From DASSUW01 sp963730535 (GTDB taxonomy: Bacteria; Actinomycetota; Thermoleophilia; Solirubrobacterales; Solirubrobacteraceae): a stretch of DNA of 64,000 nt. Every line of letters begins with the position of its first letter. Position 1 is the stretch's first letter. The DNA lies in assembly GCA_963730535.1 (NCBI GenBank), contig CAVSRU010000003.1, forward strand, positions 1 to 64,000, in the 5' to 3' direction. Under the pieces are notes generated by a model. That model ran no database searches. It was not told the DNA's origin and worked only from the letters and a program-made list of their open reading frames with translations. Below, in pieces: positions 16,401 to 25,792 of the stretch. The position numbers and the translations under genes are program-made.

Positions 16401-18490
16401 TCGCTGTGCCGATCCGAGGTCCTCGCCGTCGAGCTCGTCAGGCTGCGACCCCGGTCCGGTTCGGGTGGCCGTCGCGCCGCGCGGTGCGCGCGGCGCTGAA
16501 GCGGACGGTGGACGTCGTCGTCGCGGCCCTCGCCCTGGTCGTCCTCCTGCCGCTCCTGCTCGCAATCGCGCTGCTGCTGAGGCTCGATTCGCCCGGACCT
16601 GTGTTCTATCGCCACACGCGAGTCGGCTTGGGTGGCCGCACGCTGCGCATGCTCAAGTTCCGCAAGATGCGCGAGGACGCCCACGGGCCTTCCCTGACGC
16701 TGGCGCGTGACGCGCGCCTGACACGTTTAGGCGCCTGGCTGGCCGCGACCAAGCTCGACGAGCTTCCGCAGCTCTGGCACGTGCTGCGCGGTGAAATGAG
16801 CCTTGTCGGTCCACGCCCGGAATCACCGAGTTACGTTGCGCGATACCGGGCCGACTACGACGTGATCTTGTCGGTGCGCCCGGGCCTCACCGGCTACACG
16901 CAGCTGGCGTTCGCGCGTGAGGGGTGGATCCTGGACCCGCACGACCCTGAGCGTCATTACCTCACAGGGCTGCTACCGCAGAAGGTCGCCCTCGACCGGC
17001 TCTACGCTTGCCGCCCTAGCTTTCGCAGGGATCTGCAGATCCTTGGAGCGACGATCCTGACGCTGGTGCTCAGGCAACCGGTGGCGGTCGATCGGGTTAC
17101 GGGCGCGCTGAAGCTGCGCCGTCGCCCGCCGGCCGTCGAGCCGGCCGATGCGGTCGTGCCCGAGCCGAGGCCCTCGGCGTCTGTACCGGGCCAGTCTTAC
17201 CGTCAGGTAGAAGGTGAGACACCTCGGTTATACGCGCGGATGGCCCGCCTCGGGCATGATTGGACCCGCTTGCAGGTCTTGTTCGTCACGCACTACTTCC
17301 ATCCAGAGGTCGGTGCGTCGCAGACGCGACAGCTCGAGCTCGCTCGTGGGCTCTCGCAGCGCGGACATGGCATCACGGTCCTAACGGGGTTCCCGAACTA
17401 CCCCGACGGCGTCATTCCGCCCCTCTATCGCGGCCGGTTCTTCCAGGTCGAGCGCCTCGACGACCTTCGCGTGGTCCGCACGGCCGTGTACCCGGCGCCG
17501 AACCGGGGCGTCGGTCGCCGCCTGCTGAACCACGTCTCGTTCGCCGTGTCGTCGATACTCGGATGCGTGCGTGCCGGTCGCGCTGACGTCGTCGTCGTCG
17601 AGACTCCGCCGCTCTTCACCGGGGTTGCAGGCGTCGTCGTCAGCTGGCTGAAGCGCGCCCCGCTTCTGCTCAACGTCGCCGACCTGTGGCCGGACGCGGC
17701 AATCGAGCTGGGCGCCCTGCGTCATCGGGCCGTGATCGTCGGGGCCAGGGCCCTCGAGCGCTTCGCCTACCGCCACGCTGAGGTCATTGCCGTGCCGACG
17801 CCTGGTCTCCAGCGCGTCCTGCTCGAGCGCGGCTACCGCCCGGACAGGATCGTCGTCGTTCCGCACGGCGTCGACCCCAGCCGGTTCCGGCTCGATCCGG
17901 CGGTGGAGCCAGTGCCTCGGCGCGTCGTGTACTGCGGCACCATCGGGATGGGGCATGCGACCGGGACGCTCATCGAGGCGGCGCGGATCCTCGAGCAGAC
18001 CGACGGGGCGGACTACGAGTTCCTCATCGTCGGCGACGGTGCCGAACGTGCCGAGCTCGAGGCGCGCGCCCGGCCACTGCGGAGCGTCACGTTCGCAGGT
18101 CGGCTGCCGCGCGCGGAGCTGCCGCGGCTGCTTGCGTCGGCTCAGGTCGGCGTGGCCACACAGCGGAACGTGCCGCTGTTGGCCAGCGCGCTTTCCACCA
18201 AGGTGCTCGAGTACATGGCCGCCGCGAGGCCGGTCGTGGCCGCCGCCTCGGGCTGGACCGCAGAGGTCATCCGCCGTGCCGGGGCGGGCATCGTGTGCCC
18301 GCCTGAAGACCCGGTGGCGCTTGCCGAGGCGATCGCCAGCCTCAGCGCCGACCCGGACGGAGCCCGGGCGATGGGCCTGAGCGGTCGCCGCTATGTCGAG
18401 GCGAATCTCACGCGAGCCATCGCGGTTGAGCGCCTCGCGAACGCCCTCGGCTCGGCCGCCCGTCCGCCTCGGCGGGTACGGGGGCGCTGA
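16397..18490 (+). CDS. Fusion of polyprenyl-phosphate priming sugar transferase and GT4 glycosyltransferase
   Basis: 697 residues in one uninterrupted frame. Residues about 36-228 are a bacterial sugar transferase (WbaP/WcaJ type): membrane segment VVVAALALVVLLPLLLAIAL, DSPGPVFYRHTRVGLGG, MLKFRKMREDA, TKLDELPQLWHVLRGEMSLV and GPRP. After a Pro-rich linker (about 240-290), residues 292-690 are a complete GT4 glycosyltransferase of WcaI type (LFVTHYFHPEVGASQTRQ; DLWPDAAIELGAL; STKVLEYMAAARPVVAA). The first domain would load the lipid carrier and the second add the next sugar. These are usually separate proteins, and no internal stop or obvious second start separates them here. Confidence 0.85.
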   Translation: MIAVPIRGPRRRARQAATPVRFGWPSRRAVRAALKRTVDVVVAALALVVLLPLLLAIALLLRLDSPGPVFYRHTRVGLGGRTLRMLKFRKMREDAHGPSLTLARDARLTRLGAWLAATKLDELPQLWHVLRGEMSLVGPRPESPSYVARYRADYDVILSVRPGLTGYTQLAFAREGWILDPHDPERHYLTGLLPQKVALDRLYACRPSFRRDLQILGATILTLVLRQPVAVDRVTGALKLRRRPPAVEPADAVVPEPRPSASVPGQSYRQVEGETPRLYARMARLGHDWTRLQVLFVTHYFHPEVGASQTRQLELARGLSQRGHGITVLTGFPNYPDGVIPPLYRGRFFQVERLDDLRVVRTAVYPAPNRGVGRRLLNHVSFAVSSILGCVRAGRADVVVVETPPLFTGVAGVVVSWLKRAPLLLNVADLWPDAAIELGALRHRAVIVGARALERFAYRHAEVIAVPTPGLQRVLLERGYRPDRIVVVPHGVDPSRFRLDPAVEPVPRRVVYCGTIGMGHATGTLIEAARILEQTDGADYEFLIVGDGAERAELEARARPLRSVTFAGRLPRAELPRLLASAQVGVATQRNVPLLASALSTKVLEYMAAARPVVAAASGWTAEVIRRAGAGIVCPPEDPVALAEAIASLSADPDGARAMGLSGRRYVEANLTRAIAVERLANALGSAARPPRRVRGR

Positions 18491-18507
18491 TCGTCCCGGC
18501 GCGCCTC

Positions 18508-19290
18508 CTACATGGGCACGATGGCCCGGTACCAGAAGACCTTGGCCTTCCCCTTGCGTGGTACGACTCTGACCTTGAGCGTGAGCGCAACGCGGTCGCG
18601 TCCGTGCGTCCGGAACCACTCGCGTGTCTCCGGTCGGAGCCGGATGCGCACCACGCGCGTGCCGGCCCGGCGGAGCGCCAGCTTCCGGGCGAGGACCCTC
18701 TTGCCCCGGAGGAGCTTGAGCTTGACGACCGAGCGCCGAATGAGGCGCAGCTCCGCCTCGGCGTACCCACGACCGACACGCACTCCGAGCAGCGCGGTCT
18801 CCTTGGGGACCTGGACCTTCCGCAGCGCGGACGCCGGCAGGGACGGCGACACGCCGGACGACGGCGCGCCGGCCTTGCCGACCGTGAACGCGCAGGTCTG
18901 CTCGTCGTTTGCCTGGTGGGTCATCGTGACGAGGGCGTTGGGAATGTCGATCCGGAAGTTCTCCGGCACCGGACCGATGCACTTGATGTCGAAGACTTGC
19001 CAGCCCGCCGGTACGGCGGCGCGGGCCGTGTAGGTGCCGGGCGACGGACCGAAGGTCCGGTACTCATCGTCGCGCAGGACGAACTGGAGCGGCGACTTCC
19101 AGTTCGAGTTCTCGAGGAAGTACGTGATCCGCGTCGGGTCCCCGGCCGGGGAGTTGTGGTTCTGGATCCGCACCGTGGCCGCGGCGTTCGCCGGGACGCC
19201 AAGCAGCGCCCCGAGGAAGAGCGCAACACTGGCCCTCCGTAGACAGCCTTTGCGACCGGCGAACGCGATCATGCGTGCCATGAGCGTCAT
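18508..19290 (-). CDS. Secreted protein of unknown function
   Basis: 260 residues from the ATG at 19290, which follows AGGAGGGGG; longer upstream reading in this frame is antisense to the acetyltransferase. Signal peptide LRRASVALFLGALLGVPANA. The mature region has a beta-rich N-terminal part with four cysteines or fewer (FDIKCIGPVP; DEQTCAFTV) resembling surface Ig-like folds, and a C-terminal part with alternating basic and hydrophobic residues (VVKLKLLRGKRVLARKLALR) of the kind seen in actinobacterial repeat proteins. I do not recognise a named family. It is on the opposite strand to most of the cluster, in tandem with the FemAB-like gene. Confidence 0.65.
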   Translation of the reverse strand: MTLMARMIAFAGRKGCLRRASVALFLGALLGVPANAAATVRIQNHNSPAGDPTRITYFLENSNWKSPLQFVLRDDEYRTFGPSPGTYTARAAVPAGWQVFDIKCIGPVPENFRIDIPNALVTMTHQANDEQTCAFTVGKAGAPSSGVSPSLPASALRKVQVPKETALLGVRVGRGYAEAELRLIRRSVVKLKLLRGKRVLARKLALRRAGTRVVRIRLRPETREWFRTHGRDRVALTLKVRVVPRKGKAKVFWYRAIVPM

Positions 19291-19393
19291 GCCCCCTCCT
19301 GTGGTCATCGAGCCGGGCGCCGATCCTACGGTCAACGCAACCCTCGGGTCAAATGAACCGGAAAGGTGGCGCGGCTCGAGCTCGCCGACACCC

Positions 19394-20362
19394 TCAGCGT
19401 CGGGACCCGGCCTGGGCGATGCGGCGGCGTCCTTCGAGCACCATGAGCGCCGCCCGGGCGAGGCGGCTCTGACGGCTGACGCGCAGATACGGCGTCTGCC
19501 GGCTGCCGAAGGCGCGGAAGAAGCGCTCGACCGGCTTGAGCATCGAGCCCTCGAAGTCGAAGACATCGGTGACGGCGCCGGCGCGCCGGATCGCCTCCCA
19601 CATGAGCATGCTGCTCGCGCCGCTCGTACGGAGCTCGGGATCGGCGCCGCCCAGCAGGTGATAGGCGGCATCGTTGTCCCAGACGACGTAGACGACGGCA
19701 TGCACGCGGTGCGCGGCGTCGTGGGCGAACAACATGGCCCGGGCGTTGCGGTCGGCGCACGCGGCGTCCAGCCGCTCGAGCTGCGCCATCGAGATCGACG
19801 GCTGCAGCCCTTGCCTCGTGAACGTCTTCGTCCAGACGGCGTAGAACCGCTCCAGCCCCAGGTCGTCACGGATCTCGAGCTGCCTGCGCGCCTTTCGGAT
19901 CTCGCGGCGGATGTTGCCGCGCAGGCCGTCCCAGAGCCTCTCGGGCGACCGAAGATCGTGAAGGCGGTAGGTGTACCGAAGCTCCAGTCGGTAGCCCGCC
20001 CAGTAGAACGGCAGCGCGTTGAGCATCGTGGGCGAGAAGTGCTGCACGAACCCGGCCGCCGGCGGCAGCGCCGCCTCCAGGGCGGTCAACAGGTCCATCT
20101 CGGCGGCAAGGGCGCGCGCCGCGCTGGCGCTCGGACGCTCCGTCCAGGGGCCGAGCGTCTGCGTGAGCGGCGGCATCGTGAGCATCCGCAGCCGGCTCGC
20201 GCCTCGCATGACATACGGCAGGCGCGCCACGACTCGTCCGTCGCGCGTGACCGTCGCCTCGCTCCAGCGGCCCGGCGCCACGGCGTCAAGCCACCAGGGC
20301 TGCTGGAAGATCGCGTTGCTGCCGGCTTCCAGGGCCGGTACCGGCCGCAACTCAGGCGTCAT
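19394..20362 (-). CDS. FemAB/GNAT-like acyltransferase (acetyltransf_6 type)
   Basis: 322 residues with the FemAB/BioF2-like double GNAT layout: NAIFQQPWWLDAVAPGRW at the N-terminus, LRGNIRREIRKARRQLE in the middle, YVVWDNDAAYHLLGGAD and FDFEGSMLKPVERFFRAFG near the C-terminus, the last being the usual family end. Such proteins in polysaccharide clusters acylate sugars or transfer amino acids to them. The donor is unknown. It is transcribed opposite to the surrounding glycan genes, followed by the secreted protein gene after about 100 bp. Confidence 0.82.
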   Translation of the reverse strand: MTPELRPVPALEAGSNAIFQQPWWLDAVAPGRWSEATVTRDGRVVARLPYVMRGASRLRMLTMPPLTQTLGPWTERPSASAARALAAEMDLLTALEAALPPAAGFVQHFSPTMLNALPFYWAGYRLELRYTYRLHDLRSPERLWDGLRGNIRREIRKARRQLEIRDDLGLERFYAVWTKTFTRQGLQPSISMAQLERLDAACADRNARAMLFAHDAAHRVHAVVYVVWDNDAAYHLLGGADPELRTSGASSMLMWEAIRRAGAVTDVFDFEGSMLKPVERFFRAFGSRQTPYLRVSRQSRLARAALMVLEGRRRIAQAGSRR

Positions 20363-20490
20363 GGCACTCGACCAGCGGCGGATAGTCTGTCGCGCACGCT
20401 CGGCCTATGGTGACGATGTTGCCGGGCACGGGCCCTGGGACCCGAGATGACCAGTGCGACGACGGCCCAAGCCGAGAGCCGAGGTAAGGC

Positions 20491-21936
20491 GTGCGCCGTA
20501 CCACGAGCCGAGGCGCTGCAGCCTCCGCGGACATGGGCCTAGGTCGGCAGCCGCGACGCTCGGACGCAGGGGCGGGCGCAACGGCAGATCCACCGGACGG
20601 GGCGGCGGAGCGGGACGAGGCGCGCATCGCCGAGGGCAGACCGCGCTCGATCGCCCAAGGCGGGCTCGAGTCCGTGTTGTCACGGATCCTCGTACTCGTG
20701 TGCCTGGTGGCGCTCGTGATCGTCACCGGTCGCCTGATGGAGCCGGCCGGCCGCGGACTGTACGCGCTGGCCACGGTGGCCGCCGCGCTCTGCGGTCTTC
20801 CGCTCGGCGCTGTCTGGGTCGCGAACGCCGTCGAGATCGCTCGCCGGCGCGCGACCCTGGGCGAGATCCTCGGCGGGTCGATGGTCATCGCCTTCGCCGG
20901 TGGACTGGCCATCGCCGTCGTGGCCATCGCCTTCTCACCGTTGCTCGGCGACCGGTGGTGGCTGGTCGCGGTGCCCGCCGCAGTGACGCCGTTCATGCTG
21001 CTGTCGCGGTTCCAAGAGGGCATCTACACGAGCGTCGGCCACGTCCGAGCCGTCAATCGCATCCGGATCGCGCGTGCCGCTCTGCCCCTGGCGTTCATCA
21101 CACCACCTCTGCTCGCGGGAGCGTCGCCGAGAACCGCCATCGTGATCTGGGTGCTGTGGTGGGTGGCCCTACCGGTCGCGCTGTCGGTCCCCGTCCAGTC
21201 GCTCTGCGGCCGTCCGCGCCTGCCGCGCGAGCGGGGCTTCTACCGCCGAGTCGTCAGCTACGGCGTGAAGATATCCGGTCTCAACGCCGTGACCATGTTC
21301 AGCGACCGCGTCGGCCTGCTGGCGCTCGCGGCATTCGCGACCGATGCCGACGTCGGGATCTACTCGATCGCGATCGCCGGCACTCAGGCGCTGCTCTTGG
21401 TCACGGAGGCTCTCACGCTGAGTGCCTTCCAGCGGATCGGCGCCGGCTCGCGAACCGATTCAGCCGCGCTCACCGCGCGCACCATCCGCCACTCGGTGCT
21501 GCTGGCGGCGATCGGCGGTGTGCTCCTCGTGCCGATCACCTTGGTCGCCGTCCCGCTGGCCGTGGGCGAGGAGTACTCCGACGTGCCGATGCTGCTGGCG
21601 ATCCTGATCCCGACGGCTATCGGGAGTGCCGCCTTCCTTCCGCTCTACGCGTTCTTCGAAGTTCAGATCGCCACGGCGTCGATGCGGCTGAAGGTCGCCG
21701 GCTCGGCCCTCCTGGGGAGCGCGGCCCTGAGCGCCGCGCTGGCTCCCGTGTGGGGGCACTGGGGAGTCGCCGCCGGCACGTCGCTCGCGTACGTGATCGC
21801 GTCGGTCGTCGCGTTCCGGTGCTTCAGGGTCGAGTCGGGCAGCGGGTGGCGCGACCTGCGACCGGGCCGTCGCGAGCTTCGGGACTACCTCGCTCTGGCG
21901 CGGACGTACTCGGCGCGCTGGAGCCGGGCGTCATGA
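20491..21936 (+). CDS. Polysaccharide flippase (Wzx/MVF-type membrane transporter)
   Basis: 481 residues with about twelve hydrophobic segments (LVCLVALVIVTGRLMEPAGR; GGLAIAVVAIAFSPLLG; VGLLALAAFATDADVGIYSIA; LLAAIGGVLLVPITLVAVPLAVG). The segment-2 motif GRLMEPAGRGLYALATV is typical of oligosaccharide flippases. The GTG at 20491 is the assumed start; the N-terminal 50 residues are polar and could be shortened. It would move lipid-linked repeat units across the membrane for the polymerase encoded at 29256. Confidence 0.85.
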   Translation: MRRTTSRGAAASADMGLGRQPRRSDAGAGATADPPDGAAERDEARIAEGRPRSIAQGGLESVLSRILVLVCLVALVIVTGRLMEPAGRGLYALATVAAALCGLPLGAVWVANAVEIARRRATLGEILGGSMVIAFAGGLAIAVVAIAFSPLLGDRWWLVAVPAAVTPFMLLSRFQEGIYTSVGHVRAVNRIRIARAALPLAFITPPLLAGASPRTAIVIWVLWWVALPVALSVPVQSLCGRPRLPRERGFYRRVVSYGVKISGLNAVTMFSDRVGLLALAAFATDADVGIYSIAIAGTQALLLVTEALTLSAFQRIGAGSRTDSAALTARTIRHSVLLAAIGGVLLVPITLVAVPLAVGEEYSDVPMLLAILIPTAIGSAAFLPLYAFFEVQIATASMRLKVAGSALLGSAALSAALAPVWGHWGVAAGTSLAYVIASVVAFRCFRVESGSGWRDLRPGRRELRDYLALARTYSARWSRAS

Positions 21937-21984
21937 CAGCGGAGCCGGCGCCCGCGCCGAGGGGCCGGGGGTAAGCTCGCCTCC

Positions 21985-23415
21985 GTGGCGAGCCGCCACT
22001 CTTCGGGCAGCACGTTGGTTGTCGATGCGCCGGCCACGTACGAAGCCGAGCGGCGGTACGTGCTGGACGTTCTGCTGGTCGACCGGCTTGGGCTGCAGTG
22101 GCAGCTCCGAACCTCTCAGACACCGGACGTCCGGATCACCGTCAAGGGCGATGAGGCGGCGGGCCACGTCGCACTCCCGGACGTGCTGTTCGCGACGGAG
22201 CCGCGGCGCTGGCTTACGCCCGCCTCCCTTCCGCCGCGGCCGCTCGCATGGCGCCCAGTCCCGAAGCCCGAGGCGGAGGCCGCGGAGCACCTGCCCGTGC
22301 TTTACGGTCCGCGTCCCGCGCCGGCGACGGTGCTGTGGGACGACGGCGCGGCCGTCCATCTCGGCGTCGACGTGTTCGGCAGCGCCTTCTTCATGCTCAC
22401 GCGCTACGAGGAGATCGCGATCCCGACCCGCGACGCCTACGGACGCTTTCCCGCATCCTCGTCGGTGGCCGACGCCGAGGGCTTCCTCGCCTTCCCGATC
22501 GTCGACGCCTACGTGGACCTGCTGTGGGCCGCCTTGCGCCGCCGCTGGCCGCGCCTCCAGCGCCCTCCGGAGAGCTTCTGCCTCTCGCTCACCCATGACG
22601 TCGACCGCCCGCTGTCGTTCCTGGGCCGCGGCGTCAAAGGGATCGCCCGGCAGCTGGCCGCCGATGCACTGGTCAGACGCGACGCCGCCCTGATGATGCA
22701 GCGCGTCCGGTCGTGGACGCGGAGCCCGCGCGGCGACTATACGCTCGATCCCGACAACACGTTCGACTTCCTGATGACGGTCAGCGAGCGACACGGCCTG
22801 GCCTCGGCGTTCTACTTCCTGGCGACGCAGGAGGTGAGCTTCATCGATGGCTACTACACCCTTGATCACCCGTGGATCCGCACGCTGCTCTCGACCATGC
22901 ACCGGCGAGGCCACGAGATCGGCTTCCATGGCGGCTTCCACACCTATCGCGACCCAGCTCGCACGAAGGTCGAGTTCGACCGCCTGCAGGCCGCGGCGAC
23001 GGATTCAGGCGTCCGGCAGGACCGCTGGGGCGGACGCCAGCACTACTTGCGATGGCAGAACCCGGACACCTGGGCGAACTGGGAACGGGCTGGGTTGGAC
23101 TACGACAGCACGGTGGCGTTCGCGGAGCGCCCGGGGTTCCGCGCCGGTACGTCCCACGAGTACCGGGCCTTCAATCTGCATGAGCGGCGAATCCTGCGGC
23201 TGCGCGAACGCCCGCTCACAGTCATGGACGCCACGGTGCTCGACCACATGCGGCTCGGCCCTGACGCGGCTGCCGGGAAGGTGCTCGACCTCGCGCGGCA
23301 GTGTCGGCGCTTCGGGGGGCGGCTGACCCTGCTGTGGCACAACAGTCACGTGCAGACGGCTCGTGAACGGCGCTGGTACGAGGCGTTGATCGACGCGATC
23401 GCGGCGGGGCCATGA
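21985..23415 (+). CDS. Polysaccharide deacetylase-family protein (large, with N-terminal extension)
   Basis: 476 residues from a GTG. The N-terminal 190 residues form an unnamed domain common in front of this deacetylase type (VFGSAFFMLTRYEEIA). The NodB-like catalytic part follows: FCLSLTHDVDRP (Asp pair at about 205-207), HGLASAFYFLA, and GHEIGFHGGFHTY with metal-binding His at about 315 and 319, then LWHNSHV at the C-terminus. It would remove N- or O-acetyl groups from the glycan. No signal peptide is seen, so it probably acts inside the cell on lipid-linked sugar. The end overlaps the lipoprotein gene by 4 bp. Confidence 0.85.
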   Translation: MASRHSSGSTLVVDAPATYEAERRYVLDVLLVDRLGLQWQLRTSQTPDVRITVKGDEAAGHVALPDVLFATEPRRWLTPASLPPRPLAWRPVPKPEAEAAEHLPVLYGPRPAPATVLWDDGAAVHLGVDVFGSAFFMLTRYEEIAIPTRDAYGRFPASSSVADAEGFLAFPIVDAYVDLLWAALRRRWPRLQRPPESFCLSLTHDVDRPLSFLGRGVKGIARQLAADALVRRDAALMMQRVRSWTRSPRGDYTLDPDNTFDFLMTVSERHGLASAFYFLATQEVSFIDGYYTLDHPWIRTLLSTMHRRGHEIGFHGGFHTYRDPARTKVEFDRLQAAATDSGVRQDRWGGRQHYLRWQNPDTWANWERAGLDYDSTVAFAERPGFRAGTSHEYRAFNLHERRILRLRERPLTVMDATVLDHMRLGPDAAAGKVLDLARQCRRFGGRLTLLWHNSHVQTARERRWYEALIDAIAAGP

Positions 23416-24641
23416 GCTGGGCTCGCGGCTCGGCGATCGGCGCGCTCCTGATGGTCGGCGGGGTGCTGGGCATCGCGTCTGCCTGCTCCAGTGACGGCCG
23501 GAACGCACGCACGAGGCCGGCAGAGGCTCCGCCGGACGCGCGGCGGCCGGGGTCCCTCGTGGCGGCCGACACGCTGTCCAACACGACGATCGGAGGGCCG
23601 CACGGCACGGTGCTCGCGTTCCGGTTCCGAGCGCAGTGGACGGGACCCGTCCGCGGCGTCCGCTTCCACGTCATCCTCAACCCGCGCGGCCGCCAAGGCT
23701 ATAGCGGTGGCACCGGAGGCCTCCTGCGGGTAAGCCTCGCTCGTGACTCCGCCGGCAGACGGCACGTTCCGCGCGGGCGGCCGCTGGCCGCCACCGTCAT
23801 CAGGCCGTCGCGCCGCGATCTCTGGCCTTTCGTGCGCTTCGCAGAGCCGCCGGACGTCGTGGCCGGCCGCCTGTACCACGTCGTCTTCACGAACGTTGCC
23901 CCCGATCCACAGCGCGACTATCCCTCGATCAACGCACTCCGGTCCCGTGGGCATGGTGAGCCGACGCCGCGCGTCCCCGACGGCCTGGCGGTGCTGCTCG
24001 GTGACACGGCCGACGGCGGCGCCACGCCGACGCGCTGGCGGTCGCGCGCGGTCCGGCCCGGTGATCGCTACGCACCCATCGTCGACGTCGTCGGCGATCG
24101 GCCCGGCGACCACCTCGGCATCGGCTATATGGAGGCATGGGTCACGGCTCCCAAGCCGATCGGGGGAAAGGCGCGGGTACGCCAGCTGCTTCGCATGCCG
24201 GGAGGCCGCCCGGCCGAGATCACCGGCGCCTGGCTCCGCGTTGTGCGCGCGAGACGCGAGGCCGCGACCCTCGAACTGCGCCTAGAGCACGCCGATGGAG
24301 CGCGTCTCGCCTCCGCGAGGGTTCCCGCCGGGTCTGTCTCCCGGCGGTTCCCAGAGTGGGTTCACGTGCGATTCTCGAATCCGGTGTCGGTGTCCGCCGG
24401 GACACCGGTGGCGCTGACGGCGTCGGCGGGGCGGGCCTTGTCGTACCGGACGTTTCCGCTGCGGAAGGGCACCGGATTCGGCTTCGATCCACGCACGGTG
24501 TTCTCGGGCGGCAATGCGGAATTCTCGGACGGTGGCGACTGGACGGGCTGGGAGCAGTGGGGCCAACGGAACCGGCGCGACAGCGACCTTCAGTTCGCGC
24601 TCGATCTCCGGTCCTCGACCGAGGGCTCAAGCCGGCGGTGA
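23412..24641 (+). CDS. Secreted lipoprotein of unknown function
   Basis: 409 residues. N-terminal signal with lipobox GIASAC, so membrane-anchored on the outside. The rest is a beta-rich, Arg-rich extracellular region (TVLAFRFRAQWTGPVRGVRF; YHVVFTNVAPDPQRDYPSIN; GFGFDPRTVFSGGNAEF) without a family I can name; it looks like tandem jelly-roll or lectin-like folds. The start overlaps the deacetylase stop (ATGA) and the end overlaps the next glycosyltransferase (GTGA), so it is firmly within the glycan operon and may bind or guide the polymer. Confidence 0.7.
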   Translation: MSWARGSAIGALLMVGGVLGIASACSSDGRNARTRPAEAPPDARRPGSLVAADTLSNTTIGGPHGTVLAFRFRAQWTGPVRGVRFHVILNPRGRQGYSGGTGGLLRVSLARDSAGRRHVPRGRPLAATVIRPSRRDLWPFVRFAEPPDVVAGRLYHVVFTNVAPDPQRDYPSINALRSRGHGEPTPRVPDGLAVLLGDTADGGATPTRWRSRAVRPGDRYAPIVDVVGDRPGDHLGIGYMEAWVTAPKPIGGKARVRQLLRMPGGRPAEITGAWLRVVRARREAATLELRLEHADGARLASARVPAGSVSRRFPEWVHVRFSNPVSVSAGTPVALTASAGRALSYRTFPLRKGTGFGFDPRTVFSGGNAEFSDGGDWTGWEQWGQRNRRDSDLQFALDLRSSTEGSSRR

Positions 24642-25792
24642 CCGCGGTCGCCGGCGAGAAGACCCGTGGGGAGCCGGTGGTCTGCCACGTCACGACCGCG
24701 CATCCCGCACGGGACGCGCGGATCTTCCATAAGGAGTGCAAGACACTGGCATGGGCTGGGTACCGCGTGGTGCTCGTAGCGCAGCACACCGGCCGCGAGA
24801 CGAGCGATGGCGTCAAGATCGAGCCGCTGCCGCCGACGCGGGGCAAGCTGCGGCGTCTGGTCCGCCTTCAGCTGCGAGCGCTGATCAGCGGTCGGCGCCA
24901 GCGTGCTGCGCTTTACCATTTCCACGATCCGGAGCTCATTCCGCTCGCGCTCGTCGCGCGCCTGCTCTGGCGCAAGCGCGTCGTCTACGACATGCACGAG
25001 CTCTACTCCGATGCGCTCGCCGGCGCCGGGTTGCGCCGGTTGATCCTGCGGCCGGTGCTGTCGATCGCCTTGGAGCGGTTACCCCTGCGGTTCTTCGATC
25101 TGGTCGTGTTCCCGACGGAATCGCTCAGGCGTCATATCGGCCCCAGGGTGAAGTCGGTCGCGCTCGTCAACCTGCCGACGATCGAGGAGGGCCAGCGCGT
25201 GCGGGACGCCGTGCCATGGGATCGGCGAGAGCACGACGTGATGCACCTCGGCACCATCTCGCCTCCGAGGATGGCCTTCATGCTCGAAGTCGCGAAACAC
25301 GTCGCGGAGCTTCGATCGGATCTTCGCTGGCTCTTCGTGGGCGTCTCCGATTCGACGATCGCATGGGTACGAGCCAACTACGACCGCGCCTTCCTGAGCC
25401 GACACGTGATCCTCCGGGGGCGGACGAGTCACGTCGATGCGCTGCGCCTCGTTCAGACATCGCGGGTGGGCTTCAACTATCACCCGCTCGAGCGGCGGTT
25501 CCTCGTCGCACTGCCCATGAAGGTCTTCGAGTACATGCTCATGGAGCTGCCCGTCGTGTCGACTGCACTTCCGGAGCTGAACCGGTGGCTGGAGAGCGGG
25601 CGTGACGCCGTCTTTGTCGACGGCGACGACCCTGCCGCCTACGCACGGGCGATCGCCGGTGTGCTCGACGACCCTGGGCGAGCGACGGAACTGGCGCGTG
25701 AAGGGCGTCGGAAGATCCTCGACGGGCTGAACTGGGAGCGATCAGAGGCGCCGAAACTCTTGGAGGCGTACGCGGATGTCCTCAAGCGCTGA
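24638..25792 (+). CDS. GT4-family glycosyltransferase
   Basis: 384 residues from the GTG at 24638, which overlaps the previous stop; the frame is open upstream but that part is antisense-like. GT-B fold: VCHVTTAHPARDARIFHKEC at the N-terminus, YHFHDPELIPLAL, VVYDMHELYSDAL in the first domain, and VMHLGTISPPRM with FNYHPLERRFLVALPMKVFE and YMLMELPVVST in the second. The EX7E-like donor region is present in the MKVFEYMLMELPVV stretch. It adds a sugar to the lipid-linked repeat unit; donor and acceptor are unknown. The 3' end overlaps the ChbG gene by 17 bp. Confidence 0.88.
   Translation: MTAVAGEKTRGEPVVCHVTTAHPARDARIFHKECKTLAWAGYRVVLVAQHTGRETSDGVKIEPLPPTRGKLRRLVRLQLRALISGRRQRAALYHFHDPELIPLALVARLLWRKRVVYDMHELYSDALAGAGLRRLILRPVLSIALERLPLRFFDLVVFPTESLRRHIGPRVKSVALVNLPTIEEGQRVRDAVPWDRREHDVMHLGTISPPRMAFMLEVAKHVAELRSDLRWLFVGVSDSTIAWVRANYDRAFLSRHVILRGRTSHVDALRLVQTSRVGFNYHPLERRFLVALPMKVFEYMLMELPVVSTALPELNRWLESGRDAVFVDGDDPAAYARAIAGVLDDPGRATELAREGRRKILDGLNWERSEAPKLLEAYADVLKR

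Noticed and set aside
18508..19869. A 453-residue minus-strand protein
   Set aside because: The upstream 190 residues are antisense to or out of frame with the acetyltransferase; the real start is the ATG at 19290 with a clear ribosome-binding site.
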